A stretch of 64,000 bases of DNA, taken from positions 4,206,501-4,270,500 of the forward strand of contig WPIO01000017.1 in assembly GCA_009760855.2 (NCBI GenBank). The letters run 5' to 3'. Source of the stretch: Cristatella mucedo. Taxonomy: Eukaryota; Bryozoa; Phylactolaemata; Cristatellidae. The translations under genes and the position numbers were made by a program. Under the pieces are notes generated by a model, which was given only the letters and a program-made list of their open reading frames with translations, was not told where the DNA came from and made no database searches. This document shows positions 54,170 through 64,000 of the stretch, piece after piece; positions within the stretch are counted from its first letter, which is position 1, and each line of letters opens with the position of its first letter.

Positions 54170-54745
54170 TGGGGTGTGTTTAGATTGAGATACCACAGCC
54201 AAGCTCGTCCAAGCATGTGTTGTATACCATCTAAAACATCCTTAAATCCCTACTTGCAGGTATTCCTGCTCGTACAGTAAGATGTTCACTGTTGGCGAAA
54301 GTCACTGCCGTAAGACTGGCCTACCGCGAACGTCATAACTGCCGTATTAACGACTTATCACCAACATGCTCTGGCTCCCCATCGGGCAGCATTTGAACAT
54401 CAATGTTCTTTCCCAAGTCGTTGACTCTAACCTGCCTCAAATCCATTCATGATCGAGCCTTCGGTTCGTATACTCCGTCCCAAGTCCAGGACAACCATAC
54501 CAACCAACATCACGACAGCCCCCTAACTTAACCTTTAAAAAGAGGGTGAAAGCTTACCTTTTACTAACAGCGTTCGCTCATTCCGAGTGCATTGTCCTTT
54601 GCGTGCTTATGAGTGCTCACGCGGTGCTTGGTATCACTTAGTAAACGATGTGCTTCCTTTGCAGCATATGTAAGGTGCCTAGAAGAGATTTGTTTCTCTT
54701 AGAATGCTATACCGACGCTGTAATTTTCATAATTATTACTGTGCA
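54170..54745 (+). mobile_element. Diverged L2-type LINE, C-terminal and 3' end
   Basis: 'gtttagattgagataccaca' parallels the 'LDKDTTSKLV' codons of L2-A. Later 'acatgctctggctccccatc' parallels 'LHWLPV', and the tail reads 'catatgtaaggtgcctagaa' then 'tctcttagaatgctatac'. Older than L2-A. Confidence 0.72.
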
Positions 54746-54749
54746 CAAC

Positions 54750-56168
54750 TGTAACGTATAGGCAATCCCTGGAGTTTTTGCTGGAGCGCTGTACTTAGCG
54801 AAGAGCAGATTTCGGCACTTGGCCCCTCGGTCCTTACCGGCAGGGGTGGCCACGTGTATATGGGCACCGCGTGCTCACTCGCAGCGTTGCAGCCCATACT
54901 AGTAAGGGTTTGGCGGACAAGAGTCAGCCTAGATTCATTATTTAAGCCCTCGCCTTTGGAGGGATGCTCTCACATCCAGGATGAGATTGGCTTCTTAATC
55001 GAGATGGTTTGACCGTAAGACCATCAGCACGAAAATGGTCCCAACAAGCGCAGTAGGCCTTCAGCGGTAGAGCTGATAAGTCGAGTAGGATGAAAACCAC
55101 TGGAGCTACTACGTATGGCTTACTATGCAAATTTTAAACATCTTCCAGATCGTTTGGCACAGGTTACCGCAGGTACCTCTTATGTCTACCTGCTGAGCTT
55201 AAATAACGAGGGCGGCGGAAATATAGTTAGTGCTAGCACGAGGGGGAGGGGGCAAACGCCACCACTGACATTTGCCACCGATGGGCCCTGAAGGCAGCCG
55301 CCACACATACATCAGGACGACCGAGACCTTTTTTCAAATACTTATTAGGCAAATACACATACACCTGTACACCTTTGCGATGTAAGGCCGGGGTCGTGCG
55401 ACATTTAAGCGAATGCTGACGACACCCATTGGTCGATAGACGTTAACTTCACTAGTGCGGCAGCCACCTCTAACTACAGTGTGCGCACAATGTTTCGTCG
55501 TTGAGAACCGGTTACTGATATTCTCTAGGATCACTGGAGTTCATAGCTCAGAAAAAAGCAGCGGAAACTGAAGCTAACTAACACTTCGCATGCAGATGAA
55601 AATGTCCCGCGTTGGATTTATTCGCATATTGTGCCTGCTGGGCCAGTACGGTACGATTCCCAAAACCAACGGAGGGGGTCGCCAACAGCGCGAGAAACGC
55701 GCTAATAAACACTCAAAAAGTTGCTCTATTCAAGAAATGACCCTACCTATCGTTCTTTCTGTTTTTAAAATGTACGCTTTGTAGACATATTGCAAGCTTC
55801 TTTCCAGAATATAACGTCGGGGTCGAAGAGCATGGCCCTGTGTAGGTCCGCTCAGGCCATGGAAACCAGCCCGTCGATGTAGCACTGGCAACGCAGAGCT
55901 TTGGACAAGCCGCCTGAAAATATCTTGAAAGGAAGTAAGTATATAATGCATCTGGTTTATCTCGTCCTCGCTGTTGGTGTCCGCACGCAGTTCCGCGAGA
56001 AGCTGCACCCTTATTGGGTCGGCGCACAAGGGGCTGCTCTAAGTCGCCATATTGCAAAACACAACAAGCCGTGCAGCTACAACTTCCGCACAGGCATTCC
56101 ACGGTCCATCGTCGACTGCTGCGGCTTGCTGCGGCACGTAGCGTTTAGGGTCGCGTGGCTGGTGGTTA
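54750..56168. other. Intergenic DNA and UBE2Q upstream region
   Basis: No repeat recognised. On the minus strand 55730-56102 has two overlapping frames of ~100-119 codons with protein-like composition (for example 'VQLLAELRADTNSEDEINQM') but no ATG start for the longer exon-like stretch and no known family. A divergent gene sharing the UBE2Q promoter is possible, not shown. Confidence 0.4.
56045..56053 (+). promoter_or_regulatory. YY1-type motif upstream of UBE2Q
   Basis: CGCCATATT fits the YY1 consensus CGCCATnTT and lies about 116 nt before the start codon of a TATA-less housekeeping gene, where such sites are common. Motif only. Confidence 0.35.
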
Positions 56169-58292
56169 ATGGCTTGCTTGGTCAGACTGAAAGACGACGT
56201 TAAACTAATCGAGCAGCTTTTCCCCCGTGGGCACCCGCGATTTCGCGTCGAATCGGCATCGGTGGACGAATTGACCTTCACTTTTGTCGCGGCGTGCGGC
56301 AAATGTATCGTCATCCACGCAACTTTCACGGTAAGTTAATGCACCCCCAAGTTCGACAGTACGGCCGCCGTTGAGCGTGCCATTTGCCATGTTGTAACTT
56401 GGCATGTTGTACTGCGTTTATGCCACTAGCTCCGATTACCGTCGGGTTTCCGTCGGTCGGACGTAGCCTCTCGACAGCCAGCCGGCGTGTTGTTGCAGGA
56501 TACATATCCGCGAACTGCGCCGCTGTGGTTTAGCGACGACGACGACGCCACAGTCGAGGCAGCTTTGCAGGCTATGCAAGAAGTCACCGCGTCTGACCGC
56601 AATGTAAGTCTGAAGCAAACGCAATGCTCCGAGTAAGGAAGCATCGAGTGAAGCAACGCAGCGTTCGAATGTATGTGTGTATGTATGCCCTGGCGACTGT
56701 AGGTCCTACGTCAAATTGGCCTTCTGGTTAGCAACCTTTGCAAGCTTCACAATGTGGATATTCCCACAGAAGTAGTCAGCTTGTTGGACAAAAGCAAGGT
56801 GAGCGAGCTGCACCATCCCATGTGTGTACGTTGTTGGAGCGCTCAATAGCTGAGCCAAGTGGGTAGTTTGCAGTGGTGCCAGCGCCGCCTGCTGCAATAA
56901 CTTGGAGCTGTGGTCAGCGGGTGGGCAATTGTTATATATTAAGTAGCATGACCCTGTTTGTTTGCCGGATGTTTATCTTTTTGTTTACTCTAGGGTTAGT
57001 GGCTTACCTTCAAGTAAGCCCATGCTACCAGAGGAAACCGTGGCTCCCTTCATATCCATACGTAGCTATAGACTGTGCAGTTAGCATGTCTTTGTGTTCA
57101 CTGAGCCCTGTTTAGCTTAATGGCGTGTGCAGCCAAGTGGATACTGAGCAGCCAAGTGAGGGGTCCGTCCAGCGCACCTGCACTGAACCCATCGTGCTGC
57201 TGCTTCTTCCAGTGCATGACCCCGAAGGCTACAGCGATGCTGCCGCCTTGGAGGCAGCCGGCAAGGCTCACGTCTAACGGCTAAGAGTATCTGTAGGGCT
57301 GCTGCATTATGTACTCTCTAAGCCGCCGTGTGCTTCAGAAGTCCCCACGGTCTTGGGTTTGTGCGTTATGTCAGCATCTGCAGATATTCATATTGGGACA
57401 AAAGACGCCATAGCTTGCGCCTAATTGCTGCTGATCCTTGATGCTACTTGAATGAGCATGCTTTGATAGCAAAGTAGCACCTTGCACGATGCTAGGTTGT
57501 CTCAGCCATGGAGTGTTGTGTGTGTGTGGCATGTTTGTTGTAAAAACTTTACATGTGCCGCATAGCAGCTCTACTTGCATCCACCTGTTAGGAGCTGTGC
57601 ATTATAACGAGTACTAACTCTGCTGAAAATGTGTTACTACAACCCAGTGCCCTTTAAATACCAAACAGAAAGCCTAGCTACCAATCGTCATTCTCTTAGT
57701 TTGTGCCCAGCTGAGAGAAAATGACTGTTAATGTTGTTTTTTGCTGTAATGCTTGATTTTTAGATGGATACATCAGCTAGCAGTGCAACTGATGACGAAG
57801 AGGACGATGCACCAGTAGACACGGAAGAAGACTTCCACTATGAAATGGAATCCGGAGCCAGGTACTGCAGTGGCACCTTGCAGTCGGCGGCTGTGAGAGT
57901 GTTGACTGGATTCACTGGAACTCATGTTAGATAGATAGATGTCCTCTTGCTTACTTTGTTATCGTCACGACGATGCCTCTGCCTTTTTAGTGGACTTTCT
58001 GGTAGATAAAGTAATCAAACTGCAGCCAGGTGTCTGTCTGTTTCACTTATGCCTTGCATGCTCGCAGCACCCGTTTAAAAATGGTAATGGTTTTAATCTT
58101 TTTTTGCTAGCGATGCCACGCAGAAGGAGGAATATGATGGAATAGACACCCACAACATTGCAGAACTGGAGAAACTGAAACAGCTTCAAAGGGAGGACTA
58201 CTTGAAAGGATCAGTTCAAGGATCGGTCCAGGCAAATGCTAGACTCATGAAAGAACTGCAAAACATTTACAAATCTGATAGCTACAAAGAAG
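56169..58292 (+). CDS. UBE2Q: Ubiquitin-conjugating enzyme E2 Q (UBE2Q) homologue, exons 1-5 (partial)
   Basis: Exons: 56169-56330, 56499-56603, 56703-56798, 57764-57861, 58111-58292. Introns 1, 2 and 4 begin GTAAGT, GTAAGT and GTACTG; intron 3 begins GTGAGC and intron 5 GTAATT; all in-window acceptors are AG after pyrimidines. Phases 0,0,0,2,1 agree throughout. The 214 codons read MACLVRLKDDVKLIEQLFPR, 'DTYPRTAPLWFSDDDDATVE', QIGLLVSNLCKLHNVD, an acidic linker (ATDDEEDDAPVDTEEDFHYE), then GSVQGSVQANARLMKELQNI and YKSDSYKE. Family knowledge: this order (RWD-like N-terminal domain, acidic linker, 'GSVQAS.RLMKEL..IY.S' helix) is specific to UBE2Q1/Q2 enzymes, which carry ubiquitin as a thioester and pass it to substrates. 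The in-window part stops just before the UBC core, so the catalytic Cys is not seen; no further exon was found to base 64000. Intron 5 starts with an L2 insertion at about +8. Q1 versus Q2 is not decided. Confidence 0.93.
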
Positions 58293-58299
58293 GTAATTC

Positions 58300-59570
58300 A
58301 GAAAGCATTACTAGACCAAATAAACTTGTAGCTTCTGCCCACTCTGCCTTCTACCGTTCCTATCAAAAACACTGGAACGAGTAGTGGCAGACCAGCTGAA
58401 CTCTTACAATGAAGCTTCAAACCTAGCAAGCAAGTTCTAGTCTGGTCTTAGTGCTAATCACTTCACAGAGTCAGCATTGCTTCGGGTGTACGACATTTTC
58501 AGAAATGCAGGCTCGGGTAAAGTCTCTGCTTGTTTTGCTTGATCTTTCGGCAGCGGTTAATACAGTTGATCATCAAGCCCTTTTCCATCGCCTCTCATCT
58601 CGCTAGGGCATCACTGGTACTGCACTACAATGGTTTGAGTCTCAAGAGTATTAATGTGAATGAACAATCAATCATCTGAGGAACCACTGAAGTATGGTAT
58701 ACCTCAGGGCTCTGTGCTTGATCCGCTGAACTGTCAACTCCCTTGCTGCATCTATTCATGACATCTGCACATGGATGGCAGCAAACTTTCTCAAATTGAA
58801 TGACTATAAAATCAACTTACTACTTATGGGCAAACAGGTATGACAAATTGGAAACCTTAATGCTCAAAATCAGCTCTTCCAGCATATCTTCCATTGCATC
58901 TGCACGAAATCTAGATGTCTTGTTCCAAAGTGATCTTGCACTAGACGACCACATCAGCTCCACGGTCAAGTCACCTACTTTCAAGGGCATAACATTGCTA
59001 AACTTCGGGCTTGCTTAGGCAGTGATACTACCTCAAATTGGTCCATGCATTCGTAACATTCTGTCGACTTCTGCAGCACTGTTTGCTGGTCTACCAGCCT
59101 GTGCACTTAGGTACTTTAGTTGGTACAAAACTCTGCAGTTAAGCTTGTCTGTCGTGAGCAGCGCAGTTGCCACATCGCTCCACTTCTAGTCGACATGCAC
59201 TGGCTCCCAGTCAAGCGGTGTGTATCGACTATAAGCTTTTTCAATTGACTTTTAGGTTCTTTCATTTTTTGGCTCCAGCCTAGCTATCAGAACTACTCTC
59301 TCGGCAGGCTAGACATCATGCCACCGTTTAGTTACATCTTGTACGAACCTCAAATCCTTTGGTGACTGCCTTTAGTTCATGTGCACCCAAAGCCTGGAAC
59401 TCACTCCCAACTTATGTTACAACATTCCCCGATTGACGACATTTAAAAGAGCTAAAAGACACCCTTTTTTGACAGCATTTAGTGTGTCCATGTAATTCGT
59501 CCTTTGTTTACTTATGCGTGCTGTCACTGTGCACGCTGCCACTAACCACATTTATATGTTGAAACTTGCA
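58300..59570 (+). mobile_element. L2-A LINE in UBE2Q intron 5
   Basis: Begins 'agcattactagaccaaataa', matching the 'STLDQENLSS' codons of the 39.4-kb copy. Then 'ccttctaccgttcctatcaa', 'cagagtcagcattgcttcgg', a truncated 'GVPQGS' block, 'DYKINLLLMGK' codons, 'LDDHIS', 'LVDMHWLPV' and 'KAWNSLP', to the 3' UTR ('gctgccactaaccacattta'). Several deletions and stops. Same strand as the gene, so it is transcribed with the intron. Confidence 0.9.
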
Positions 59571-59589
59571 TGTCGGCCTAACTATGTTT

Positions 59590-59800
59590 TGCTTGCTGTA
59601 ATAATAATAATAAAACGTTGTAGCTTCCTCAGAGAACTGAATCTCTCTAGGCACTTTGCATTTGCTGCATATAAAGCATTACGAAATGTTTGGTAGTAAC
59701 GTCTGCAGGCAGCAGGCACTGTGCATATTACCACTTAGCGTTTGATCGTGCTTCCTTTACAGCATATGTAAAGTACCTAGAAAGAGATTTAATTTTTATA
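59590..59800. mobile_element. Opposed L2-type 3' tails
   Basis: 59590-59715 is a reverse tail ('cctcagagaactgaatctct'). 59725-59800 is a forward tail ('catatgtaaagtacctagaa' and 'agagattta'). Both are 5'-truncated remnants inside UBE2Q intron 5. Confidence 0.7.
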
Positions 59801-59849
59801 TCACACATTATTCTTGCATTTGACCCAAGTCCAAGTCTTGGGATTGGGG

Positions 59850-59990
59850 CCTACCTCTTTAAGACCCGGGTCATGGGTCCTAGTCCTGAAGGGGGGGATC
59901 CTGTATTGCCCACTGAAAGTAGTTGTGATAGCCGTTAAGGCTCTTCTGCTGCTATATTAATGAGGCTGTTGAATCACCTAGCCTACATTT
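59850..59990 (+). mobile_element. SINE2 variant copy
   Basis: 'ctgtattgcccactgaaagt', 'gtgatagccgttaaggctct', 'tctgctgctatattaatgag' and 'gctgttgaatcacct' follow the variant at 52.7 kb. The head is degraded. 59991-60647 has nothing else recognised apart from (TTA)n near 60396. Confidence 0.7.
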
Positions 59991-60647
59991 TTTTACTGCA
60001 TCGATTTGGCAGTTGCACCCATTCAGCCGTTGTAGTCACTTCTAATTGCCAGGTGGTCCACATTAATCCCAGATGTGTATCATGTTAATGATAATCGTTG
60101 GCCATTGCTGTAATTCTTTATCGGTTGCGTTTGTTCCTGTTTTGCTCTTGACGTGCATACTAACCCTCTGTTAAGTGAGAGGCTTTCCAGCCTTGTAGGC
60201 CTCAGAGCTCAGAAGGTCTGCATCTTGGTGAATGTGTACTCAGTAGTATATTTGTCTCTTCGAAAGCATGCATTGTGTTTGGCCAGTGGTTTGCAGCAGC
60301 TAATGTGCTGCCATTTTTTGAAGAATACCTTGTAGATGTAAGATAAACTGCTAAACGTTGCCTGTTTTTTCTTAGGATGTGATACAATTGTCTTGTTATT
60401 ATTATTATTATTACTGACTCAATAGTTGTCACATTGTCAACAGGGTTCCTACTTTGCACGAACTTTCAAAGTTTGCCTGATGCTTAGAAATTACCCAATG
60501 ACCGGTCCTTCTCGTGAAAGCAGACCCACCCTGCCCACCCTGAACAATGATTGTGCAGTGTCACTTCTTGATGCCCACCACTTTGCTCAGCCACTTGTGA
60601 AATTTAAGTAAATGAGTGAAGGTCGTCTTATTCAACAGTCTCGTGTA

Positions 60648-60765
60648 TGTAGCATCACAAGAGCCTTAGTGGCTATCATCCTTACCTGCTTGCAGTGGGC
60701 AGTAAAGAATAGCCTTTTGGGATACTTTTAACCCATGACCTGGACCGAAAAATGTGAACACCTAA
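60648..60765 (-). mobile_element. SINE2 variant copy, reverse
   Basis: 'aagagccttagtggctatca', 'tgcttgcagtgggcagtaaa' and 'acccatgacctgg' are the complement of the SINE2-variant body and B-box region. Confidence 0.65.
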
Positions 60766-61009
60766 CTCCTGGGATAGACCTAAAGACAAGCTTGGGGACC
60801 AGAACAACCCATTTTGCTTAGTGTTCCCTGACTATGGAAGCCGTGGCCGGAATATAAATCGTCATACCTTAGGTCGTCTGTGGCTGCCAAGTGTACCTTT
60901 CACTGGCCTTTCATGTCCTCAACAATATTCATACCTTCGCACAAAATTTAATGTGTACCGTGTACCACTGAGAGTACCTCGAGGATTGTGTGTATTTTCA
61001 GATATGAGG

Positions 61010-61520
61010 ATAATGATAAAATATTTGTATACACCCACAAGATAACTAAATCTCTTTCTAAGCACTTGACATGTCCTGAAAAGGAAACATCATGTCATTT
61101 GATAAAAAAACGACATGCACGATTTCAGCACATACAAGTGCTTCGATGACAATTCATGTGCACAAAGCAAATACTACTACAAATGGGTAGATTCTTTCTT
61201 AGCTTGTTTTTTAAAGGTCAAGTTAAGGGATGACATTATGTAAGTCGGTAGTGGGTGCCAGGCTTTGGGAGCATATTAGCTTAAAAAAGGTCTAAAGGAT
61301 TTGTGTTTCGTTTGACGGAACTACTAAACGGCTCGAGTCAGAGGAATTGGCATGTTGCTCTAAGAAGCCTGATTATGAAGTATTTCCGATAGGTAGATTG
61401 GAGCAAAAGAATATAGGGACCTAAAAATGAGTGGTGGTGCATGCTGCAGGGGAGTTAAGAGATTGTGTGATGCTGGAAGGCAGTTACAGACCGAAGCACA
61501 GGCACAGCCGTTTTTCAGTT
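61010..61520 (-). mobile_element. L2-C LINE, 3' end
   Basis: 'gataactaaatctctttcta' is the tail complement. Further right, 'ggtgccaggctttgggagca', 'aggatttgtgtttcgtttga' and 'agggacctaaaaatgagtgg' match the L2-C pieces at 11.0 and 30.2 kb. Confidence 0.75.
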
Positions 61521-61615
61521 TTGTTAAAATGAAAGCCTTTATTGTCCTTGGTGATTACTCTGGGAAGAAGAGGATACATTGTGGAAATAAATGAATCTTG
61601 CATAGATTCTCATGG

Positions 61616-61685
61616 TTAATAATAATAATATTGCACTTGATAAAGCGCCCTCAGAGAACTTAATCTCTTTCTAGGCGCTTAACTA
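61616..61685 (-). mobile_element. L2-A tail remnant
   Basis: (TAA)n, 'cacttgataaagcgccctca', 'gagaacttaatctctttcta', 'ggcgctta': the last ~65 bases of L2-A only, nearly consensus, hence a recent or well-preserved tiny insertion. Confidence 0.88.
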
Positions 61686-61689
61686 CTGG

Positions 61690-63455
61690 TCCGGTATACA
61701 AAGGCTGTACTACAATGCTCGGTTGTTCACGGCTGGCTGTTTTTTGCCATTTTGATATCGGGCCTTAAGGTTGAATGCTTGGCCAGGGATCAAAACAAAT
61801 TGAACCTTTAGATTGGCTGCCAAGCGTACTTCTGGCTATCCTGCCGAGCTTAGGAATTGCATGGCATGCATATCTTAATGGTTCTGCTGCTTACAGTCCA
61901 TCTAGAAGAATTTTCTAATGTATGGATACATCTAAATGCATAGAATATACCCATGTGTGCACTAGTAGCCGTAAGCTTTTTTGCCCCATGAATTGCGACA
62001 TTCGACAAATTCTTGCAAAACTGAAGAAAAATGCACCATTCAAGCATACACTAAGCAACAAAAGACTACTTCTCAAAATGGAAACCAAAGCAAACAGACG
62101 ATGTAAAAACGTGTCTATTCTGCTGTAAAAAGAAATTAACTCTAAGCCTGAGTTCAGACACCATTAAGGAATAGGCATTTTTTCTGGATCTGCAATTGCC
62201 ACGTGCAGGTGCACAGACGGATAGTCCTCTGCCGGCTGAGTTTTGAGGCTAGTGTCGTTCTCTGACGACCAGAAGAAGTTCTCCTGGTTTTACTTTCGGT
62301 CAATATGTTCTTGACATGGCAATGTTCTGGATGCTGTGTAGTTTATACAATTGACACAAAAATTCCAATTCTACCGAATTTGGCAATTGAAGATGATTCT
62401 TGTTTCTGCTCTTGTTTTGTGTATACTTCACCTTTGCTTGGTAAGTTGTTTCAGTTCTGGACGGCTCTGTCTGGGATGAAAGAAATCTAGTCACACTAAG
62501 AGAAATTTCAGTATGGTTATTAAGTCTAAGCAATATCATGGTGAGAAAAGGCTGCTGCTGTAAGAAAAGGAAGTCGGTGCTATTACCCATAACATATTTT
62601 ATGAGCTTCCTTACCTTCACCACCGCATCAAGCCTCGACCGAAAGTTTGCGACCAGTGAAGCTGTGTAGGGAGATTTAGTTTATAGGTTTCGAGCCATAT
62701 CTCGGATATCAAGGATCCAAAAATGCAAACATAATATTTTATGCTGGGCTTTTAATCCTCTTGGCCCCCTATCACTGATCAATAGACAAGCCAGTGCTAT
62801 GTTTTAAGTTTAATTACTGCTTCGTGAATCAGTTGTTTTTTCAAGCATACGTTGTTCCCTGCTATTAAAACCATTTGCTGTTGAATCTGACCGGTATGAG
62901 GACGTAAGACCAAACCCGAAAGCATAAGTGTGTACTATACCAGCTGCTACCCACACTTTCAGAATACCAGTTTTACCTGGATAGTAAAAAGTTAGCACTG
63001 TAGCAGCAATTTAAAGCAATAAAAAGAATTAGTTTTAAGTAAAGAGTCGTTCTGAATTTTGCATATATATCGTCAGGCTTTAGCCTCCATTAGTACTTCA
63101 GGGAAATCATCTAAGTGAGGGTTCTGTCCCCGCTAGGTAGGTTGCTGGAGTCTCGATCTGTTGACCTTGTATTGTACCTGAATTTGTTGCAGTTTTTGGT
63201 GTTGAGCCCCTGTCGCCATCGAGTCATCTAGCTGCTTATGTGTTCCCAAAGCATATGTGCATGCTGCCGAGTATCCTATTGGCCGTGGCCTCAAGTTGCC
63301 GAGTTAGCCCACATTAACTTGGTGCCATGTATTTGCAGATTCGACCTCTGTGAGCTAAAATTGACTTAACTCGCTCATTGTTAACCGGTAATCCCCCAAT
63401 AGTACTCTTGCTTTTGACCCTTGAATCACTGACTGCCAAGGTGATCGCAATAGTA
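61690..63455. other. UBE2Q intron or intergenic DNA, nothing recognised
   Basis: AT-rich with short frames. I searched by eye for the UBC-domain exon of UBE2Q (Tyr-Ser-Val-Glu-Leu start, Gly-Gly-Ala-Leu-Cys-Met active site) and did not find it. Confidence 0.5.
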
Positions 63456-63459
63456 CATA

Positions 63460-64000
63460 AAAATAATAATAGTAATAATACATTCGCTTAGAACTCAAGA
63501 GAACTGAATCTATGAGAGCACTGCTGTGGATCATCACAGGGACATTTTAAGTACAAACTGTCTACAATCGTTCACTTTGGTGTCTTCAGTCCATCGATTT
63601 ACTCCTGAATGGTTTTTGTTTTGCAGTTACAAACTTTACTCCATACTCCAGCAGTTCTTTAGCAGGACCATTCCACAGCCATACCACACACATAAGTTAA
63701 CTGAGGCCAAAACTTAAAGCAGTGCCCGATATTCATAGCAGCTAAGCAAAGGGTTTGTGCATCGAGTTAGATAGCGCCGGCTAAGCTGCCGAAGTGCCAC
63801 ACCCACGGCTTCGATCGCCTTATTGTGTACCTTTCTCCTACTGTCGTTAAGCAGGAGCAGGCCAGTTGCTTTACTCTCTGATGGTGTATTATACGACCAC
63901 TTGGAAACCTTTGTTAAACAAATGTTATATTAAATGTAGTTCTGACTATAGCTGTTCAGCAGCCCAAAATGCAACTACACTATACCTTTAGATAACCACA
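63460..64000. other. Retroposon tail remnant and right-edge DNA
   Basis: 63460-63525 is a minus-strand L2-type tail remnant ('actcaagagaactgaatcta' after ATA repeats). 63526-64000 shows no gene or repeat I can name. Confidence 0.5.

Noticed and set aside
57120-57285. Extra UBE2Q exon in intron 3 (frame containing VHDPEGYSDAAALEAAG)
   Set aside because: It ends in a stop, has no clear acceptor/donor pair, and the exons on both sides already join in phase and match the family.
60440-60611. Frame after an AG at 60443 as the next UBE2Q exon
   Set aside because: Translation in the required phase does not resemble the UBC domain and hits a stop quickly.

Overview
This is nuclear DNA from an animal, almost certainly a bilaterian invertebrate. 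The few real genes are intron-containing animal families (an alpha-2-macroglobulin-like secreted protein, an F-box/LRR protein, a UBE2Q-type E2 enzyme), joined by GT/AG splice sites and AATAAA signals. Everything between is dominated by degenerate non-LTR retrotransposons, short tRNA-headed SINEs and very long microsatellites. I cannot name the species. There are no bacterial operons, CRISPR arrays, rRNA genes or convincing stand-alone tRNA genes.

Layout. 0-3 kb: a (GA)n tract, retroposon tails, then on the minus strand the first two coding exons (signal peptide plus first macroglobulin domain) of an alpha-2-macroglobulin/TEP/CD109-like gene with its own TATA box; the rest of that gene would lie left of the window. 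3-21 kb: intergenic DNA with L2-like LINE fragments, two SINE families, a diverged ~170-bp tandem array (6.9-8.0 kb), a G-run minisatellite, and at 16.8-17.9 kb a fragment of a restriction-like-endonuclease (R2/NeSL-type) LINE broken by one copy of each SINE family. 21-28 kb: a long (GA)n tract, a CpG-rich block with one plausible first exon of a mitochondrial protein, and an unclassified repeat family. 28-42 kb: more SINEs and LINEs, a 282-bp (TA)n, a SPIN-like hAT MITE at 33.4 kb, a CRE+TATA promoter-like site at 35.0 kb, a perfect 23-bp inverted repeat at 36.3 kb, and the best-preserved L2-like reverse transcriptase (39.4-41.0 kb). 42.5-45.4 kb: an intronless minus-strand F-box/LRR gene with a long disordered N-terminus and a polyadenylation signal 4 nt after its stop codon. 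46-56 kb: an 822-bp solo LTR inside an L2 copy, AT-rich unique DNA, and more LINE fragments. 56.2-58.3 kb: five coding exons of a UBE2Q homologue on the plus strand; intron 5 begins with an L2 insertion about 8 nt after the donor, and the catalytic UBC exons are not in the window.

The three genes do not form a pathway. The interesting organisation is in the repeats: SINE1 has a tRNA-like pol III head joined to a tail copied from the local L2 LINE, which points to LINE-dependent mobilisation. Nested insertions give a relative order of events. The SPIN-like element belongs to a family known for horizontal transfer between distant animals.
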